From JANOSH01 sp031415695 (GTDB lineage: Bacteria; Actinomycetota; Acidimicrobiia; Acidimicrobiales; Ilumatobacteraceae), in contig JANOSH010000021.1 in assembly GCA_031415695.1 (NCBI GenBank), positions 82,833 to 146,832 of the forward strand: DNA of 64,000 nt, written 5' to 3'. Numbering within the stretch: position 1 is the stretch's first letter; the number at the start of each line of letters is the position of its first letter. Of the stretch, positions 27,279 to 38,094 are shown piece by piece. The notes under the pieces are model-generated. The model ran no database searches. It was not told the origin of the DNA and was given only the letters and a program-made list of their open reading frames with translations. The position numbers and the translations under genes were made by a program.

Positions 27279-27323
27279 TTTGGAGCGGATCTATGTCCCC
27301 CAGCAACATCGATCCGCTCCAAA
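27279..27323. repeat. 13-bp perfect inverted repeat and T-tract before rhs
   Basis: TTTGGAGCGGATC (27279-27291) and GATCCGCTCCAAA (27311-27323) form a perfect 13-bp stem with a 19-base loop, between the PIN gene and the rhs gene. It may terminate the TA transcript, though no T-run follows directly. Downstream are TTGACA at 27379 and a run of 11 T at 27392-27402, possible elements of the rhs promoter. Confidence 0.45.
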
Positions 27324-27457
27324 GCTCGATCACGGACAACACCCAACGCTGTAGGTAGTCGAAATGTTGCTGCTGGTGTTGACACGGTTGGTTTTTTTTT
27401 TTGTCAGAGTGCGTGTAGTGGCGCGGCGGTGGGCTGCCCGGACTGGCGGGGTTTCCT

Positions 27458-30400
27458 ATGAGTATTGGGCCGATTAATCGTATTGGTGTTGGCGCGGTTG
27501 TCATGGCGTTGGTGGTGAGCGTTCAGACAGTTTTGCCTCGGCCCGCGGTTGCTGCGTCGCCTCCGACCGTGGCTGCGGCTGGGGTTGGGGTTGCTGAGCC
27601 GTTGTCGGCGGGGGCGGTTCCGGCGGGCGAGGTGGTGGCGGACCGGCAGGCTGACCCGAGGGTACTTTCGAAGCCGCCGTTGGTGTTGCCGGTTGCTGAG
27701 AAATGGACGGATCGTGCGGCGCGTGAGGCGCGTAACGCAACAGCGGTCAAGGGTTTTGACCCGGCAACGTCGGTTGAGGTGGCAGCGGAACGTGCTCGGT
27801 TTGCGTCGGTGTTCAAGAACGTGGACGGCACCTACACGGCCAAGGTCGAACAGCGCCCTGTGCATTTTGAGACCGAGCCGGGGAAGTGGGAAAAGATCGA
27901 CCCTCGCGTGGTACCTGATCCGGCCCTGAAGGGTGAGTGGGTGACGGCTTCGTCGTCGGTGCAGGTGAGGTTCTCGTCTCGTGGGGTGGAGTTGCGTGGT
28001 GAGAAGGGTTCGAGGGTTGCATGGAAGCCGCGGGGTGTGGCTCTTGGCGACCCGGTTCTAGCCGCCGATGGGCTGAGCGCCACCTATGTTGAGGTGTGGC
28101 CTAATGTCGATGTGCGATTCCGCTTGTTTTCGAACGAGGTGAAAGAGGAGATTGTGATCAAGGGCCCGACCACAGTGTCGTCGTTCCCGTTTGATGTTTC
28201 GGGGGTTGATGTTCAGGTCGATGCCAATGGCAGGCCGACGTCTCGTGACCCGGAGTTCTCGATTGGTCAGGTCGAAATTCTCGACCGTGACAGTGTGCCG
28301 GTGGATCGTGGCGTGTCGAAGGGTGCGGCCCGCAAGCTTGATGGTGGCGGTTTGGCGGTTGAGGTTGATCCGGTGTGGTTGGCTGGTGTGACGTCGTTCC
28401 CGCTGGTGGTCGATCCGACGTGGTCGTGGTGGACGTATCTTTTGGCTGATGGGTATGAGTGGCCGCATGGCTGGTCGTGTGGCGCTGGGTGTTACCCGGT
28501 TCGTACTGGTAACTCTCAGGCTGATGGCGACACGATTTGGCGGCATGTTGCGGCGTGGGATTATTCGAGTGTGTTGCCGACCGGGACGGTTGCGTCCACG
28601 TTGCTCGGCGCTAATTTCACGATGACGTATTCGACGGGTACGGCAAACGCTCAGCAGGTTGCGGTTCGTCACGCGACAGGTTTCGGGTGGTGCGGTTTCA
28701 ATTATGGCAATGATTGCGGTCAGGGGTACACACCGGCTTTGGATGTGCAGTGGGTTGGCACCGGGTCGGCGACGCTGAATGTGATGGCGCCGCTGTTGGC
28801 GAATTGGTCGCCGGGTGCGAGTTTGGTGGCGTTCGCGTTTTCTGGTGATGAACCGGGTGGTGGGTATACGTATAAGGGGTTGAACGCGAGTTTGAACTTG
28901 ACGTTCAACCGTGTGCCGATGGTGTTGCAGTCGCAAGCGTCACCGGTGAACGGTTTCACGTTGCATCCCGATACGGCTGGCATTCAATTATCGGTTCCAG
29001 CGCTCACGGACCCCGATGGCGAGACGGTGTATTACCGGTTTGTGGTGTGCGAGAACCCGTCGTGGGCGTCATGCACCGTGCGGTTCGATTCTGGTTACAC
29101 AACGTCGAATACGTATAACACTGGTGTCGGTGCTGGCCTCCCAGCGAACTTGTACAACTTGCAGTTGTATTGGGGTGTCATTGTTTCGAACACGGCCGGG
29201 TACTCGTCGACCGAGTGGTTATCGCCGTGGATGAACGCGTGGAAACTTGTGAACTCCGCCGCGCCTGATCCGCAGTTGTTGGCTCCTGTTGATGGGTTCA
29301 GGTGGGCACCGAACGCGTCGCCGACGTTCACGATTTCGCGTTACGCCGACCCCGACGGTGATGCTGTTGCCTACCGGTTGGTGTTGCGTGAGCCGGGCGC
29401 TACGGGTGCGTTGTGGCGTTCGGATTGGACCACAGAGGATCTGGCCACTGGCAACTTGAACATGACTATCCCAGCATCGGCTCCGTTGGTTGCTGGCAAG
29501 TTGTATGAATGGACTACCGAGCTGCGCGATTCGGTCGTCTATTTCCATTGGTATTTCTATCAAGGGCAGGCGCAAGCGGCGGCGACGACGTATCGGTCGA
29601 CCAGGTTTGAGCAGCGCCTCGGGTCGTCGGGGCCGTCACCGTTTCAGTCGCTCGGGCCGGTCACGGTCAACCTGGCGACCGGTAACGTTACGACGAGCGT
29701 CGGCAGCGTCGGCTATGAGGCGCTGGGTGGTTCCATCGGGGCGACGTTGAGTTACAACTCGCGTGCTCAAGACACCGGTCTGCGGGCCCGGTTGTTCAAC
29801 GATTACAACGCCAACGCACTACCCGACGACGCGTTGGTGACTGAACGCGTCGACCGTGAAATGCGGTTTTCGTGGACCAGTCCAGCGTCGGTTCCTGGTG
29901 TATCGAATTTCGTGGGTTCGTGGACTGGGTTCCTTACGGCACCGGTTGGTGGCGTGTACAAGTTCGGGTTGGCTGCGGGCGCGAACGACAAGGTCAAAAT
30001 TGAGGTCGGGTCGTATTGGGTGCAGGCCAACCAGACCACGCAAGCCGAAATCAAACTGGATGCGGTAACCGTTGAACAGGTCACTGATTTCGAGGCCCGC
30101 ACGAACGTTCAAGTGTCAACGACTGCTGGCATCACGCTGGCGGCGAATACTCCGGTAGCGGTGAAAGTCACGTACTCGAACCCGTCAGGACCGGGTGCGT
30201 TGGGCATGTATGTCACGGGCGCGAACCCGTCGGGTGCGTCACTGCATTCGCTCGTTCCCGGGTCGTGGTTGACGCCCGACGCGCCGGTTGCACCGCGGGG
30301 GTGGACGTTCAATCATCAAGAAGGTTTCGCGGCTGCGTACACGCAGGTTGTGGTCGAAGCATCCCAGGTGGTCGTTACCCGTACCGACGGCGAGAAGTTG

Positions 30401-33400
30401 TCGTATGTGAAAAAATCCGACGGCGGGTTTACTCCACCGCCCGGCGAGGACGACGTGCTCACCTTTGCTGACGGTGTCGTCACGCTGACTGACACCGAGG
30501 GCACGGTGTACAAGTTCCGTGCGGACGGGCAGCTCGACACGATCACGTCGCCGGTCGATCACAAGACCCCGGCGGCGGCGGTACCGGGCTGGTCCCAGGT
30601 GACACCGGCGGGGTGGTCCCAGCCAATGTCACGGTTGACGGCGTTGACCGACCCGGCGTCAAGCCGTTCGGTGACGTTCATCTATCAAGGACTCGGCGGC
30701 ACCTGCCCGACAAAGGCCGGGTATGTCGCCCCGGCCATCGGCATGTTGTGCCAGGTGACGTTGCCCGATGGGTCGGCTACCAAAATCTTTTATACGCAAC
30801 CAGCGACCGGTGTGTTCCGGATCTCTCGGATCGAACAACCCGGCGACGCGACGACTGGTGTCCCCGCTATCGATTACGGGTACGGAACCAACGGGCTGCT
30901 ATCAACAGTTCGCGATGCGTTGGTGAACGAAGCGATCGACACCGCCCAAGCCGGGGTGAACTCGACCACCGATTTCACGACGAACGTCGGCTTCGACGCC
31001 ACGTTACGGGCGACAAGTGTTCAAGCCCCCAAGGCCGCCCCGACGGACACGGCACGCCAACGCGTGGTGATGCAATACAAAGATGTCGCCGGGCAACCAA
31101 CGAATGAAACATGGGTACTCGTGGATGGTCTGGAGAACACCGGCGACCCGAATGATTGGGACCGCAAAGTCACCTTCGATCAAGACGCCCGCGTGCTGCT
31201 CGACTATCAGGCAACCAACGCCACGTCGGGTCAATCAATGCGCACCGAAACCCGGTGGGATACCGTGAATGACCGGCCGTTGGTGAACATCTCGAACGGT
31301 CAAGCGTCGACGAGTTTCTATAATCATCGCGGTGAACTCGTCACAACATACGGTCCGGCGAACCAGTCGTGTTTTGATTTGACGACGACGTCACCTACCT
31401 ATCGGTTGCCGAACGGGTCGTGCACCACCCCGCCTGTGGCCATGGCTAGTTATGAGTACGACACACTCCTGAATGCGAATGGTTCGTCGTCGCCGTTCAC
31501 GAACTTGGGGGTGTCGTTGTGGCCGAACGCGTATATGGCTGGTAAACCGAACGTCAAAACCACAGGGTTTGGTGGTACACCAACCTCGTTTGTGTACAAC
31601 TGGGGTGCTACCCAACCGGCAGGTGCGACCACAGCCGATTTCTCGTTCCAAGCTATCGGCGAACTTCGGTTCACGTCGACTGGTACGTACACGATCGAAG
31701 CGGTCGCAAGCACCGACGACTTCGTGAAGGTGTATGTGGATGATCAGTTGATTGTGAACAAACCTAACGGCGCGACAACTACAGCGACAGGCACGTATCT
31801 GGTGGCGAACAATGTGGAGTTGAAAGACGGCACCGATCATGTGCGACGGGTACGTGTCGACTATCAAGACATCACCGGTAACGCATCGCTCACGTTGAAT
31901 TGGACGCCGCCGTCATCGGCGAAGGTGGCGATACCGATCGACCGGTTCCGGCCGCGCTACAGCCTGCAAACACGTTCAACGGTGGCGTCGAACAACGCGA
32001 CAGACGCACCAGCGCAGGTCACCCATACAAGCTACGACACCGGCGGAATCGACCCGGGTTTGGGGATAGTCACCATGGTGACCGAAGACCCTGCCGGGTT
32101 GAAGTTGCAAACGGTCACCGGTTACGAGACCGCTGGGTATCGCCGTCGAATTTCGAGGACGTTGCCAGCCGGGAATGTCTACGGGTATGAGTATTACAGC
32201 GGTAACGCTGGGGTGGATACGTCGTGTACGACGGTGAATGACACGACGGTGAACCAGGGCGGCAAACTCAGGCACACGACCAGCCCGGTAGCGGCCGATG
32301 GTAAAGCGTTACGATCGGAATCGATCTACGACGCGCTCGGTCGTGTTGTTGCTGTGCGGCAAGGTAGCCGGGTCGGTTCGACCGATACGTGGGAGACAGC
32401 GTGGACGTGTACGACATATGACCTGCGGCACCGTGTATCGCAGGTGACGGTGCCGGCGTTCGGTACGCAAACCGTTACTCGCACAGTGTCAACGAACTTT
32501 AGGGTTGGGGGTAACCCGCGTGTGGTTTCGGTGACCGACCCTGCGGGAACGATCACGACCACGGTGGACATACTTGGCCGGGTCGTTGCGTATACCGACG
32601 TATGGGCCAAGACCACGACCACGTCGTTTGACCAGACAACAGGTCGGGTCACCTCGACGTCAGGTCCGACCGGGGTACAAGGTTTCACGTATGACCGGGC
32701 CGGCAGGTTGACGGCGCAAACGTTGGATGGCGTCACCGTCGCGACCCCGACGTATGAGGTGCCGGGTTCGGTGAATGAGTTCGTGGTGGCGTCGGTTGCC
32801 TACGGCAACGGTACGTCAGTGACCAACGGTCGTAACACCAGCGGTGCGGTCACGGCAGTCACGTGGAAACAGGGCGCGGTGACGTTGGTGACCGATACGG
32901 TGACCAAGGTGCAGGACGGTCGTACGATCGCGAACTCGATGACGTGGGCGCCAACGGCTTCTACGACTTCGCAGTCGTATCGGTTTGATGCGGCTGGCCG
33001 GTTGACTCGTGCGTTGATTCCGGGCAAAACGATCGATTACAACTACGCGACCGCGGCGGGTTGTACCGCAGCGACGAACGCGTTCAAGAACTCGAATCGT
33101 TCGAGCGTGGCGACAACACCATCTGGTGGCAGCGCAGTAACCGAGTCGTTCTGCTATGACCAGGCTGACCGGCTGGTTACACCCACCACTGGTGTGACTG
33201 CGCTGGTGTATGACAATCGTGGCAACACGACCACGGTCAACAGTGATGTGTACGGGTATGACGGCGCGAATCGTCACACCCAAACCGTGAACGGTGCGAC
33301 GACGGTGAGTTATGTGCGTGATGCGACGGACCGGATTGTCGAACGCAAACTCAACGGTGTCACGGTTGCCAGGTACACGTTCTCAGGGTCGGGTGACACC

Positions 33401-34219
33401 CCCGACGGTGAACTCGACGCAACCAACGTCGTGTTGCGCCGTACCGTCGGGCTGATAGGGGGTGCAATCCTGTCGCGGGCTACGGGGGCCGATGTTTGGT
33501 CGATCAGTAATCTGCACGGCGACACCATTGCGACGCTTTCGGCGACCGGGACGGTCACGGGAGGCCCGTTCACGTACGACCCGTACGGCAAAGCAATAGG
33601 CGGTGTGCCTGATAATCAGGTCGGGTCGTTCGATAACGGTTGGCTCGGAAATGAGCAGCGGACGCTTGAGCAGGAGCCCGGTCTTCGACAAACAATTGAA
33701 ATGGGTGTTAGGCCCTTCGAGCTGATCATCGGCCGCTTCTTGACAGTTGACCCAATTCAGGGAGGCAATTCTAACGATTATTCTTATGTCAACGATCCCG
33801 TCAACGCATTTGACGTGAACGGGTTCTGTGCAAAAGGGCCGCGGGATCCTGACAACCCCCTCTGTAATGGCGTGGGTGGTATAGGTTCTGGAGTACCAAA
33901 TGGGTCCAAGGTTGTAGGGGCAGCGGGTGCGGGGAAGAGCAGTGCCGGTAAAGGCGGGGATGCTGAGCACACGAAGAACCCTAGGCCCTCTAACAAGGAG
34001 AAACACGAGAAGGGTAAGGGCCGCAAAGTGAAAGACAAAGGCGGTGAAAGAGGCGATGCCCGGCGGCCCTATCGGAAAAGCGGCCCGAACGCTAGAACCA
34101 TCTTTATTGGCACCCTGTTCGTTGCCGCCGCTGGGGTTTGCATTGTCGCATCTCTTGGGGTCTGCGGAGTTGCCGTAGCGGGGACACTGGTTACGGGTGG
34201 CGCAGCGGCATCGGCGTAG
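27458..34219 (+). CDS. Giant secreted Rhs/YD-repeat polymorphic toxin with PA14 domains
   Basis: 2253 residues. A signal peptide occupies residues 1-33 (to RPAVAAS). A beta-rich region at about 325-480 is followed by an Rhs entry motif at about 735-770, a first PA14-like domain at about 774-935, a second at about 1327-1485 and YD repeats (YDxxGRxxxxT) over about 1530-2050. The Rhs core end is LGRFLTVDPIQGG through DPVNAFDVNG at about 2095-2122. The last 130 residues form the variable tip: Gly/Lys-rich with HTKNPRPSNKEKHEKG, then a hydrophobic hairpin (TIFIGTLFVAAAGVCIVA). In Rhs systems the shell encloses and delivers the tip to a rival cell. The end of the core, from about 33650, diverges from the downstream cassettes and looks swapped in. 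Confidence 0.9.
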   Translation: MSIGPINRIGVGAVVMALVVSVQTVLPRPAVAASPPTVAAAGVGVAEPLSAGAVPAGEVVADRQADPRVLSKPPLVLPVAEKWTDRAAREARNATAVKGFDPATSVEVAAERARFASVFKNVDGTYTAKVEQRPVHFETEPGKWEKIDPRVVPDPALKGEWVTASSSVQVRFSSRGVELRGEKGSRVAWKPRGVALGDPVLAADGLSATYVEVWPNVDVRFRLFSNEVKEEIVIKGPTTVSSFPFDVSGVDVQVDANGRPTSRDPEFSIGQVEILDRDSVPVDRGVSKGAARKLDGGGLAVEVDPVWLAGVTSFPLVVDPTWSWWTYLLADGYEWPHGWSCGAGCYPVRTGNSQADGDTIWRHVAAWDYSSVLPTGTVASTLLGANFTMTYSTGTANAQQVAVRHATGFGWCGFNYGNDCGQGYTPALDVQWVGTGSATLNVMAPLLANWSPGASLVAFAFSGDEPGGGYTYKGLNASLNLTFNRVPMVLQSQASPVNGFTLHPDTAGIQLSVPALTDPDGETVYYRFVVCENPSWASCTVRFDSGYTTSNTYNTGVGAGLPANLYNLQLYWGVIVSNTAGYSSTEWLSPWMNAWKLVNSAAPDPQLLAPVDGFRWAPNASPTFTISRYADPDGDAVAYRLVLREPGATGALWRSDWTTEDLATGNLNMTIPASAPLVAGKLYEWTTELRDSVVYFHWYFYQGQAQAAATTYRSTRFEQRLGSSGPSPFQSLGPVTVNLATGNVTTSVGSVGYEALGGSIGATLSYNSRAQDTGLRARLFNDYNANALPDDALVTERVDREMRFSWTSPASVPGVSNFVGSWTGFLTAPVGGVYKFGLAAGANDKVKIEVGSYWVQANQTTQAEIKLDAVTVEQVTDFEARTNVQVSTTAGITLAANTPVAVKVTYSNPSGPGALGMYVTGANPSGASLHSLVPGSWLTPDAPVAPRGWTFNHQEGFAAAYTQVVVEASQVVVTRTDGEKLSYVKKSDGGFTPPPGEDDVLTFADGVVTLTDTEGTVYKFRADGQLDTITSPVDHKTPAAAVPGWSQVTPAGWSQPMSRLTALTDPASSRSVTFIYQGLGGTCPTKAGYVAPAIGMLCQVTLPDGSATKIFYTQPATGVFRISRIEQPGDATTGVPAIDYGYGTNGLLSTVRDALVNEAIDTAQAGVNSTTDFTTNVGFDATLRATSVQAPKAAPTDTARQRVVMQYKDVAGQPTNETWVLVDGLENTGDPNDWDRKVTFDQDARVLLDYQATNATSGQSMRTETRWDTVNDRPLVNISNGQASTSFYNHRGELVTTYGPANQSCFDLTTTSPTYRLPNGSCTTPPVAMASYEYDTLLNANGSSSPFTNLGVSLWPNAYMAGKPNVKTTGFGGTPTSFVYNWGATQPAGATTADFSFQAIGELRFTSTGTYTIEAVASTDDFVKVYVDDQLIVNKPNGATTTATGTYLVANNVELKDGTDHVRRVRVDYQDITGNASLTLNWTPPSSAKVAIPIDRFRPRYSLQTRSTVASNNATDAPAQVTHTSYDTGGIDPGLGIVTMVTEDPAGLKLQTVTGYETAGYRRRISRTLPAGNVYGYEYYSGNAGVDTSCTTVNDTTVNQGGKLRHTTSPVAADGKALRSESIYDALGRVVAVRQGSRVGSTDTWETAWTCTTYDLRHRVSQVTVPAFGTQTVTRTVSTNFRVGGNPRVVSVTDPAGTITTTVDILGRVVAYTDVWAKTTTTSFDQTTGRVTSTSGPTGVQGFTYDRAGRLTAQTLDGVTVATPTYEVPGSVNEFVVASVAYGNGTSVTNGRNTSGAVTAVTWKQGAVTLVTDTVTKVQDGRTIANSMTWAPTASTTSQSYRFDAAGRLTRALIPGKTIDYNYATAAGCTAATNAFKNSNRSSVATTPSGGSAVTESFCYDQADRLVTPTTGVTALVYDNRGNTTTVNSDVYGYDGANRHTQTVNGATTVSYVRDATDRIVERKLNGVTVARYTFSGSGDTPDGELDATNVVLRRTVGLIGGAILSRATGADVWSISNLHGDTIATLSATGTVTGGPFTYDPYGKAIGGVPDNQVGSFDNGWLGNEQRTLEQEPGLRQTIEMGVRPFELIIGRFLTVDPIQGGNSNDYSYVNDPVNAFDVNGFCAKGPRDPDNPLCNGVGGIGSGVPNGSKVVGAAGAGKSSAGKGGDAEHTKNPRPSNKEKHEKGKGRKVKDKGGERGDARRPYRKSGPNARTIFIGTLFVAAAGVCIVASLGVCGVAVAGTLVTGGAAASA

Positions 34220-34265
34220 CGTGAGGCTGATAAACGACTACTAGTCCTGAGTAAAGGAGGCAAAC

Positions 34266-34508
34266 ATGGATGCTGACGAACGAGAACCTATTGAAGCTGT
34301 GCTTCATGGTATGAGACTACATCCACTTGATGACAATTGGACTGCGCTTTACGCGTTCGTCCTGGTTAAATGCTTAGACGAGGAAGGCGACCCGGTTTGG
34401 TCTTTCCGAACGTCAGAAAGCCCGAATCTTGAGGAGCTACTTGGTGCTTTAGAGGTCCAGGTCGGTGTGCTCAGACGAAAGCTCGTACGGCAATGGGACG
34501 AGGAGTAG
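34266..34508 (+). CDS. Candidate immunity protein to the main Rhs toxin tip
   Basis: 80 residues, acidic and cytoplasmic (no signal or membrane segment), preceded by AAAGGAGG (34254-34261) at good spacing. It starts 46 bases after the rhs stop, the standard place for an immunity gene. Its C-terminus (VLRRKLVRQWDEE) is nearly repeated by a relic at 42083-42121, 7.6 kb downstream. No family recognised; immunity function is inferred from position. Confidence 0.65.
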   Translation: MDADEREPIEAVLHGMRLHPLDDNWTALYAFVLVKCLDEEGDPVWSFRTSESPNLEELLGALEVQVGVLRRKLVRQWDEE

Positions 34509-34535
34509 CGGCGTGTTGTCGTCAAGCAAGATAAA

Positions 34536-36178
34536 TTGCTAGGCAGAACCGTTGCTTATACCGACGTCTGGTCGAAGACCACGACCACGTCGTTTGACCA
34601 GACAACAGGTCGGGTCACCTCGACGTCAGGTCCGACCGGGGTACAAGGATTCAGTCATGACCGGGCCGGCAGGTTGACGACGCAAACCTTGGATGGCGTC
34701 ACCGTGGCGACGCCGTCCTATGAGGTGCCGGGTTCGGTGAATGAGTTCGCGGGTGGCGTCGGTTGCCTATCGCAACGGTACGTCGGTGTCGAATGGTCGT
34801 AACACCAGCGGTGCCGTCACCGGCAGTCACGTGGAAACAGGGCACGACGACGTTGGTGACCGATACGGTTACCAAGGTGCAAGACGGTCGAACAATCGCA
34901 AATTCGATGACGTGGGCGCCAAGGCTTCTACGACTTCGCAGTCGTATCGGTTCGACGCCGCTGGCCGGTTGACGCGTGCGTTGATTCCGGGCAAAACGAT
35001 CGATTACAACTACGCGACTACAGCGGGTTGCACCGCAGCGCCTAACGCGTTCAAGAATTCGAATCGTTCGAGCGTGGCCATAACACCCAATGGTGGCAGC
35101 GCCGTAACCGAGTCGTCCTGCTACGACCAGGCTGACCGGCTCGTCACCCCTACCACTGGTGTAACGAGCTTGGTGTACGACAATCGTGGCAACACGACCA
35201 CGGTCAACGGTGACGTGTACGGGTATGACGGCGCGAATCGTCACACTCAAACCGTGAACGGTGCGACGACGGTCGCCTATGTTCGGGATGCGACGGTCCA
35301 GATTGTGGAACGCAAACTCAACGGTGTCACGGTTGCCCGGTATACGTTCTCGGGGTCGGGTGACACCCCTGACGGGGAACTCGACGCAACCAACGTCGTG
35401 TTGCGCCGTACCGTCGGGTTGATCGGTGGTGCTGTCCTTTCCAAAGCAGCCGGCGTAGATGTTTGGTCGATCAGTAATCTGCACGGCGACACCATTGCGA
35501 CGCTGTCGGCGACCGGGACGGTTACTGGCGGTCCGTTCACCTACGACCCGTATGGCAAAGCGATAGCCGGCATACCGGATAATCAGGTCGGGTTGTTCGA
35601 TAACGGTTGGCTCGGCCAGAACCAACGACCGCTCGAACAACAAAACCGGGCTACGACCAGTCATCGAGATGGGTGCCCGTGTCTACGACTCGACCCTCGG
35701 CCGATTCCTCTCGGTCGACCCTGTCGAAGGCGGCACGGCCAACGACTACGCCTACGTCGACGACCCCATCAACCAGTTCGACCTCAACGGCATGTGGTGC
35801 GCTTTGGGCAGGAACCCGAACGGTAGTCGCAGAGGTTCGGGGGTCAACCGTTATGACTGGGGGACTGCGACAGCTGGGGTAGTGAACGTGGCATGGGGGC
35901 TGAAAAAGGTTCAAATTGGCGTGACGGTGCTGAAGGGTAGCGTGGCTTGCGTCATCGGCGGTGCGGCGCTCGTAGCATTCTGTTATGGATACGGTGCCTA
36001 CCAGCTAGGTACTGGAACGGCGAAGACCGTGCGCGGAGCTCGGCAGATCTATCGTGTGGTTCACAAGCCCCGCTGTACCGCTCAGTGCACTTGGCGAGGG
36101 AACACCACTCGGCTTGTGAAGGGCGTTGCACCGAGTTTCAGCGGGGATTGGATCACTAGGCTCGGGGGTCTATTTTGA
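34536..36178 (+). pseudogene. Displaced rhs 3' cassette 2 (frameshifted core plus intact tip)
   Basis: The segment is colinear with the main rhs gene from about 32570 onward. Compared with it I see +1 indels near 34752 and 34822, a -1 near 34923 and an extra A near 35645, so the core cannot be read through. The final frame (ATG 35669) restarts at MGARVYDSTLGRF and continues through DPINQFDLNG. The tip is about 130 residues (WCALGRNPNGSRR) with a strongly hydrophobic stretch (VACVIGGAALVAFCYGYGAY). The cassette is silent unless recombined into the main gene. Confidence 0.75.
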
Positions 36179-36447
36179 TGAGGAAGCAGCGAGGCGCCAT
36201 GTCACAGACTATGGGTGCAGTCGGGGTCCTACTAGGCCTTGGTGGCGGGCTTTGTATGGCACTCGGTGCAGTTTCAGGACCTCGCCTGGCGCTAGGAATG
36301 GTTGGCGCTGCGGTCTTTCTGGTGGGGATGACCCTAACGACTGTACATTCATGGCAAGAGGCACGCCGTTGCGACATGTCGTTCGCGAGGGCGCTCTGGG
36401 CTTGCGTAAAGCGTGCTTTCGCATACATCTTCTGGCTCGCGCCGTGA
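36178..36447 (+). CDS. Candidate membrane immunity protein for tip 2
   Basis: 89 residues from ATG 36178, which overlaps the tip-2 stop as TGATG. At least two membrane segments are visible (AVGVLLGLGGGLCMALGAV and LGMVGAAVFLVGMTL), then a short loop and a third hydrophobic end (AFAYIFWLAP). A membrane-embedded immunity protein would suit a membrane-acting tip. No family recognised; the role rests on position. Confidence 0.6.
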   Translation: MRKQRGAMSQTMGAVGVLLGLGGGLCMALGAVSGPRLALGMVGAAVFLVGMTLTTVHSWQEARRCDMSFARALWACVKRAFAYIFWLAP

Positions 36448-36489
36448 CGGCTTGCGAACCAGTCTGTGCGCTGAAGTGACGACTTCCCG

Positions 36490-37856
36490 GCACGGTGACG
36501 TTGGTGACCGATACGGTTAACAAGGTGCAGGATGGTCGTACGATCGGGAACTCGATGGTGTGGGCACGACGGCGTCTACGACATGGCAGTCGTATCGGTT
36601 TGATGCGGCGGGCCGGTTAACTCGGGCGTTGATCCCAGGCAAAACGGTTGATTACAACTACGCGACTGCTGCGGGTTGTACGGCAGCGCCTAACGCGTTC
36701 AAGAATTCGAATCGTTCGAGCGTGGCCACAACACCATCTGGTGGCAGTGCCGTGACCGAGTCGTTCTGTTACGACCAGGCTGACCGGTTGGTCACACCAA
36801 CGTCGGGTGTGACGAGTGTGGTGTATGACAATCGTGGGAACGACCACGGTCAACACGGACGTGTACGGGTTTGACGGCGCGAATCGTCACACCCAAACCG
36901 TGAACGGCGCGACGACAGTTGCGTATGTGCGGGATGCGACGAACAGGATTGTGGAACGCAAACTCAACGGCGTAACCGTCGCTAGGTATACGTTCTCGGG
37001 GTCGGGGGACACCCCTGACGGTGAACTCGACGCAACCAACGTCGTGCTGCGCCGTACCGTCGGGTTGATTGGCGGTGCAGTCCTATCCAAAGCAGCCGGT
37101 GTAGATATCTGGTCGATCAGCAATCTGCACGGCGACACCATTGCCACGCTTTCGGCGACCGGCACCGTGACGGGTGGCCCATTCACATATGACCCGTACG
37201 GCAAAGCAATCGCCGGTGTGCCTGATAACCAGATCGGGTTATTCGATAACGGTTGGCTCGGACAGAACCAACGCCCACTAGAACAACAAACCGGGCTACG
37301 ACCAGTCATCGAAATGGGTGCCCGTGTCTACGACTCGACCCTCGGACGATTCTTATCGGTCGACGCCGTAGAGGGCGGAACGAGCAACGCATACTTGTAC
37401 GTCAACGACCCACTCAACCAGTTCGACCTATCCGGCTTGTTCTGCCTATTCGGCCGCAGGCCAGGAAGCAAGCAGTGTAGTTGGAGCGCTGCTGCTGCCA
37501 CGCTTGCGGCCGATACTATTGGGGTTGTGGTGGGTGGCGAGGTAGCGGCCGCAGTTGGTACCGGGTGCGGTGTCGGAACCTTGATGGATCTCGTTCGGCG
37601 GGGTGAGAATTCGGACTTCGCGGTGCGATGTTACGCGGCAGTGGCGGTATCCGGGTATGTAACTGGTTTCGCCGCGATTAAGGCTTCCAAGAAAGTCGGT
37701 CGCCTTGCCTACTCTCAGGGCAGGAAAGCTAGCCAGGTTGCACAGCGGTGGTACACAGCACCAAGATCGTGGGATCCAGGTTGGGCGTTCCGGTCTGCGG
37801 TAAACCTTTCATTGTCGGATGCAGGCGCGTTCCGCCGCTCGAGCGGACCGCAATGA
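36490..37856 (+). pseudogene. Displaced rhs 3' cassette 3 (frameshifted core plus tip)
   Basis: Homology to the main gene starts at GGCACGGTGACGTTGGTGAC, equivalent to about 32875. A one-base deletion near 36565 and a two-base deletion near 36842 disrupt the early part. After that a single frame runs to 37856 with LGRFLSVDAVEGG and DPLNQFDLSG, then a tip of about 140 residues. The tip has Cys and Ala/Gly-rich hydrophobic segments (IGVVVGGEVAAAVGTGCGVG). Its last residues SSGPQ and stop are shared with the end of the immunity gene at 40613, suggesting the true tip end was replaced by recombination. Confidence 0.7.
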
Positions 37857-38059
37857 GCGTGTGGGCCAAGATAGTCGAGCATCGCGCGAAAGGCTGGCGC
37901 CGGGTCGCTCGATCCTCATGTCGAGCGCGTGTGTATGCATTTCTGATCGTAGCGATGGGACTGATATTGAGCGTTTGGAGGACGAACGAGAACTGGTTGC
38001 TCCTCGCGACACCTTTGGCGGTTGGTGTGCTCTCCGCCTCGGCCCCGAGCGAGCCCTAG
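37853..38059 (+). CDS. Small membrane protein in the rhs cassette array, copy 1
   Basis: 68 residues from ATG 37853, overlapping the tip-3 stop (ATGA). A basic N-terminal part (WRRVARSSCRARVYAF) precedes one hydrophobic helix (LIVAMGLILSVW) and a second stretch (LLLATPLAVGVL). It is a homologue of the ORF at 40610 in the same relative position, so it travels with the cassettes. It could be an immunity component or an accessory gene; I do not recognise it. Confidence 0.5.
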   Translation: MSVWAKIVEHRAKGWRRVARSSCRARVYAFLIVAMGLILSVWRTNENWLLLATPLAVGVLSASAPSEP

Positions 38060-38094
38060 CTGAGCTAGACGGCCCCGCTTAAAGCTTGACCGTA

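Noticed and set aside
28058..28936. A 292-residue Arg/Thr-rich minus-strand frame inside rhs
   Set aside because: Antisense to the Rhs coding frame; composition is that of a shadow frame.
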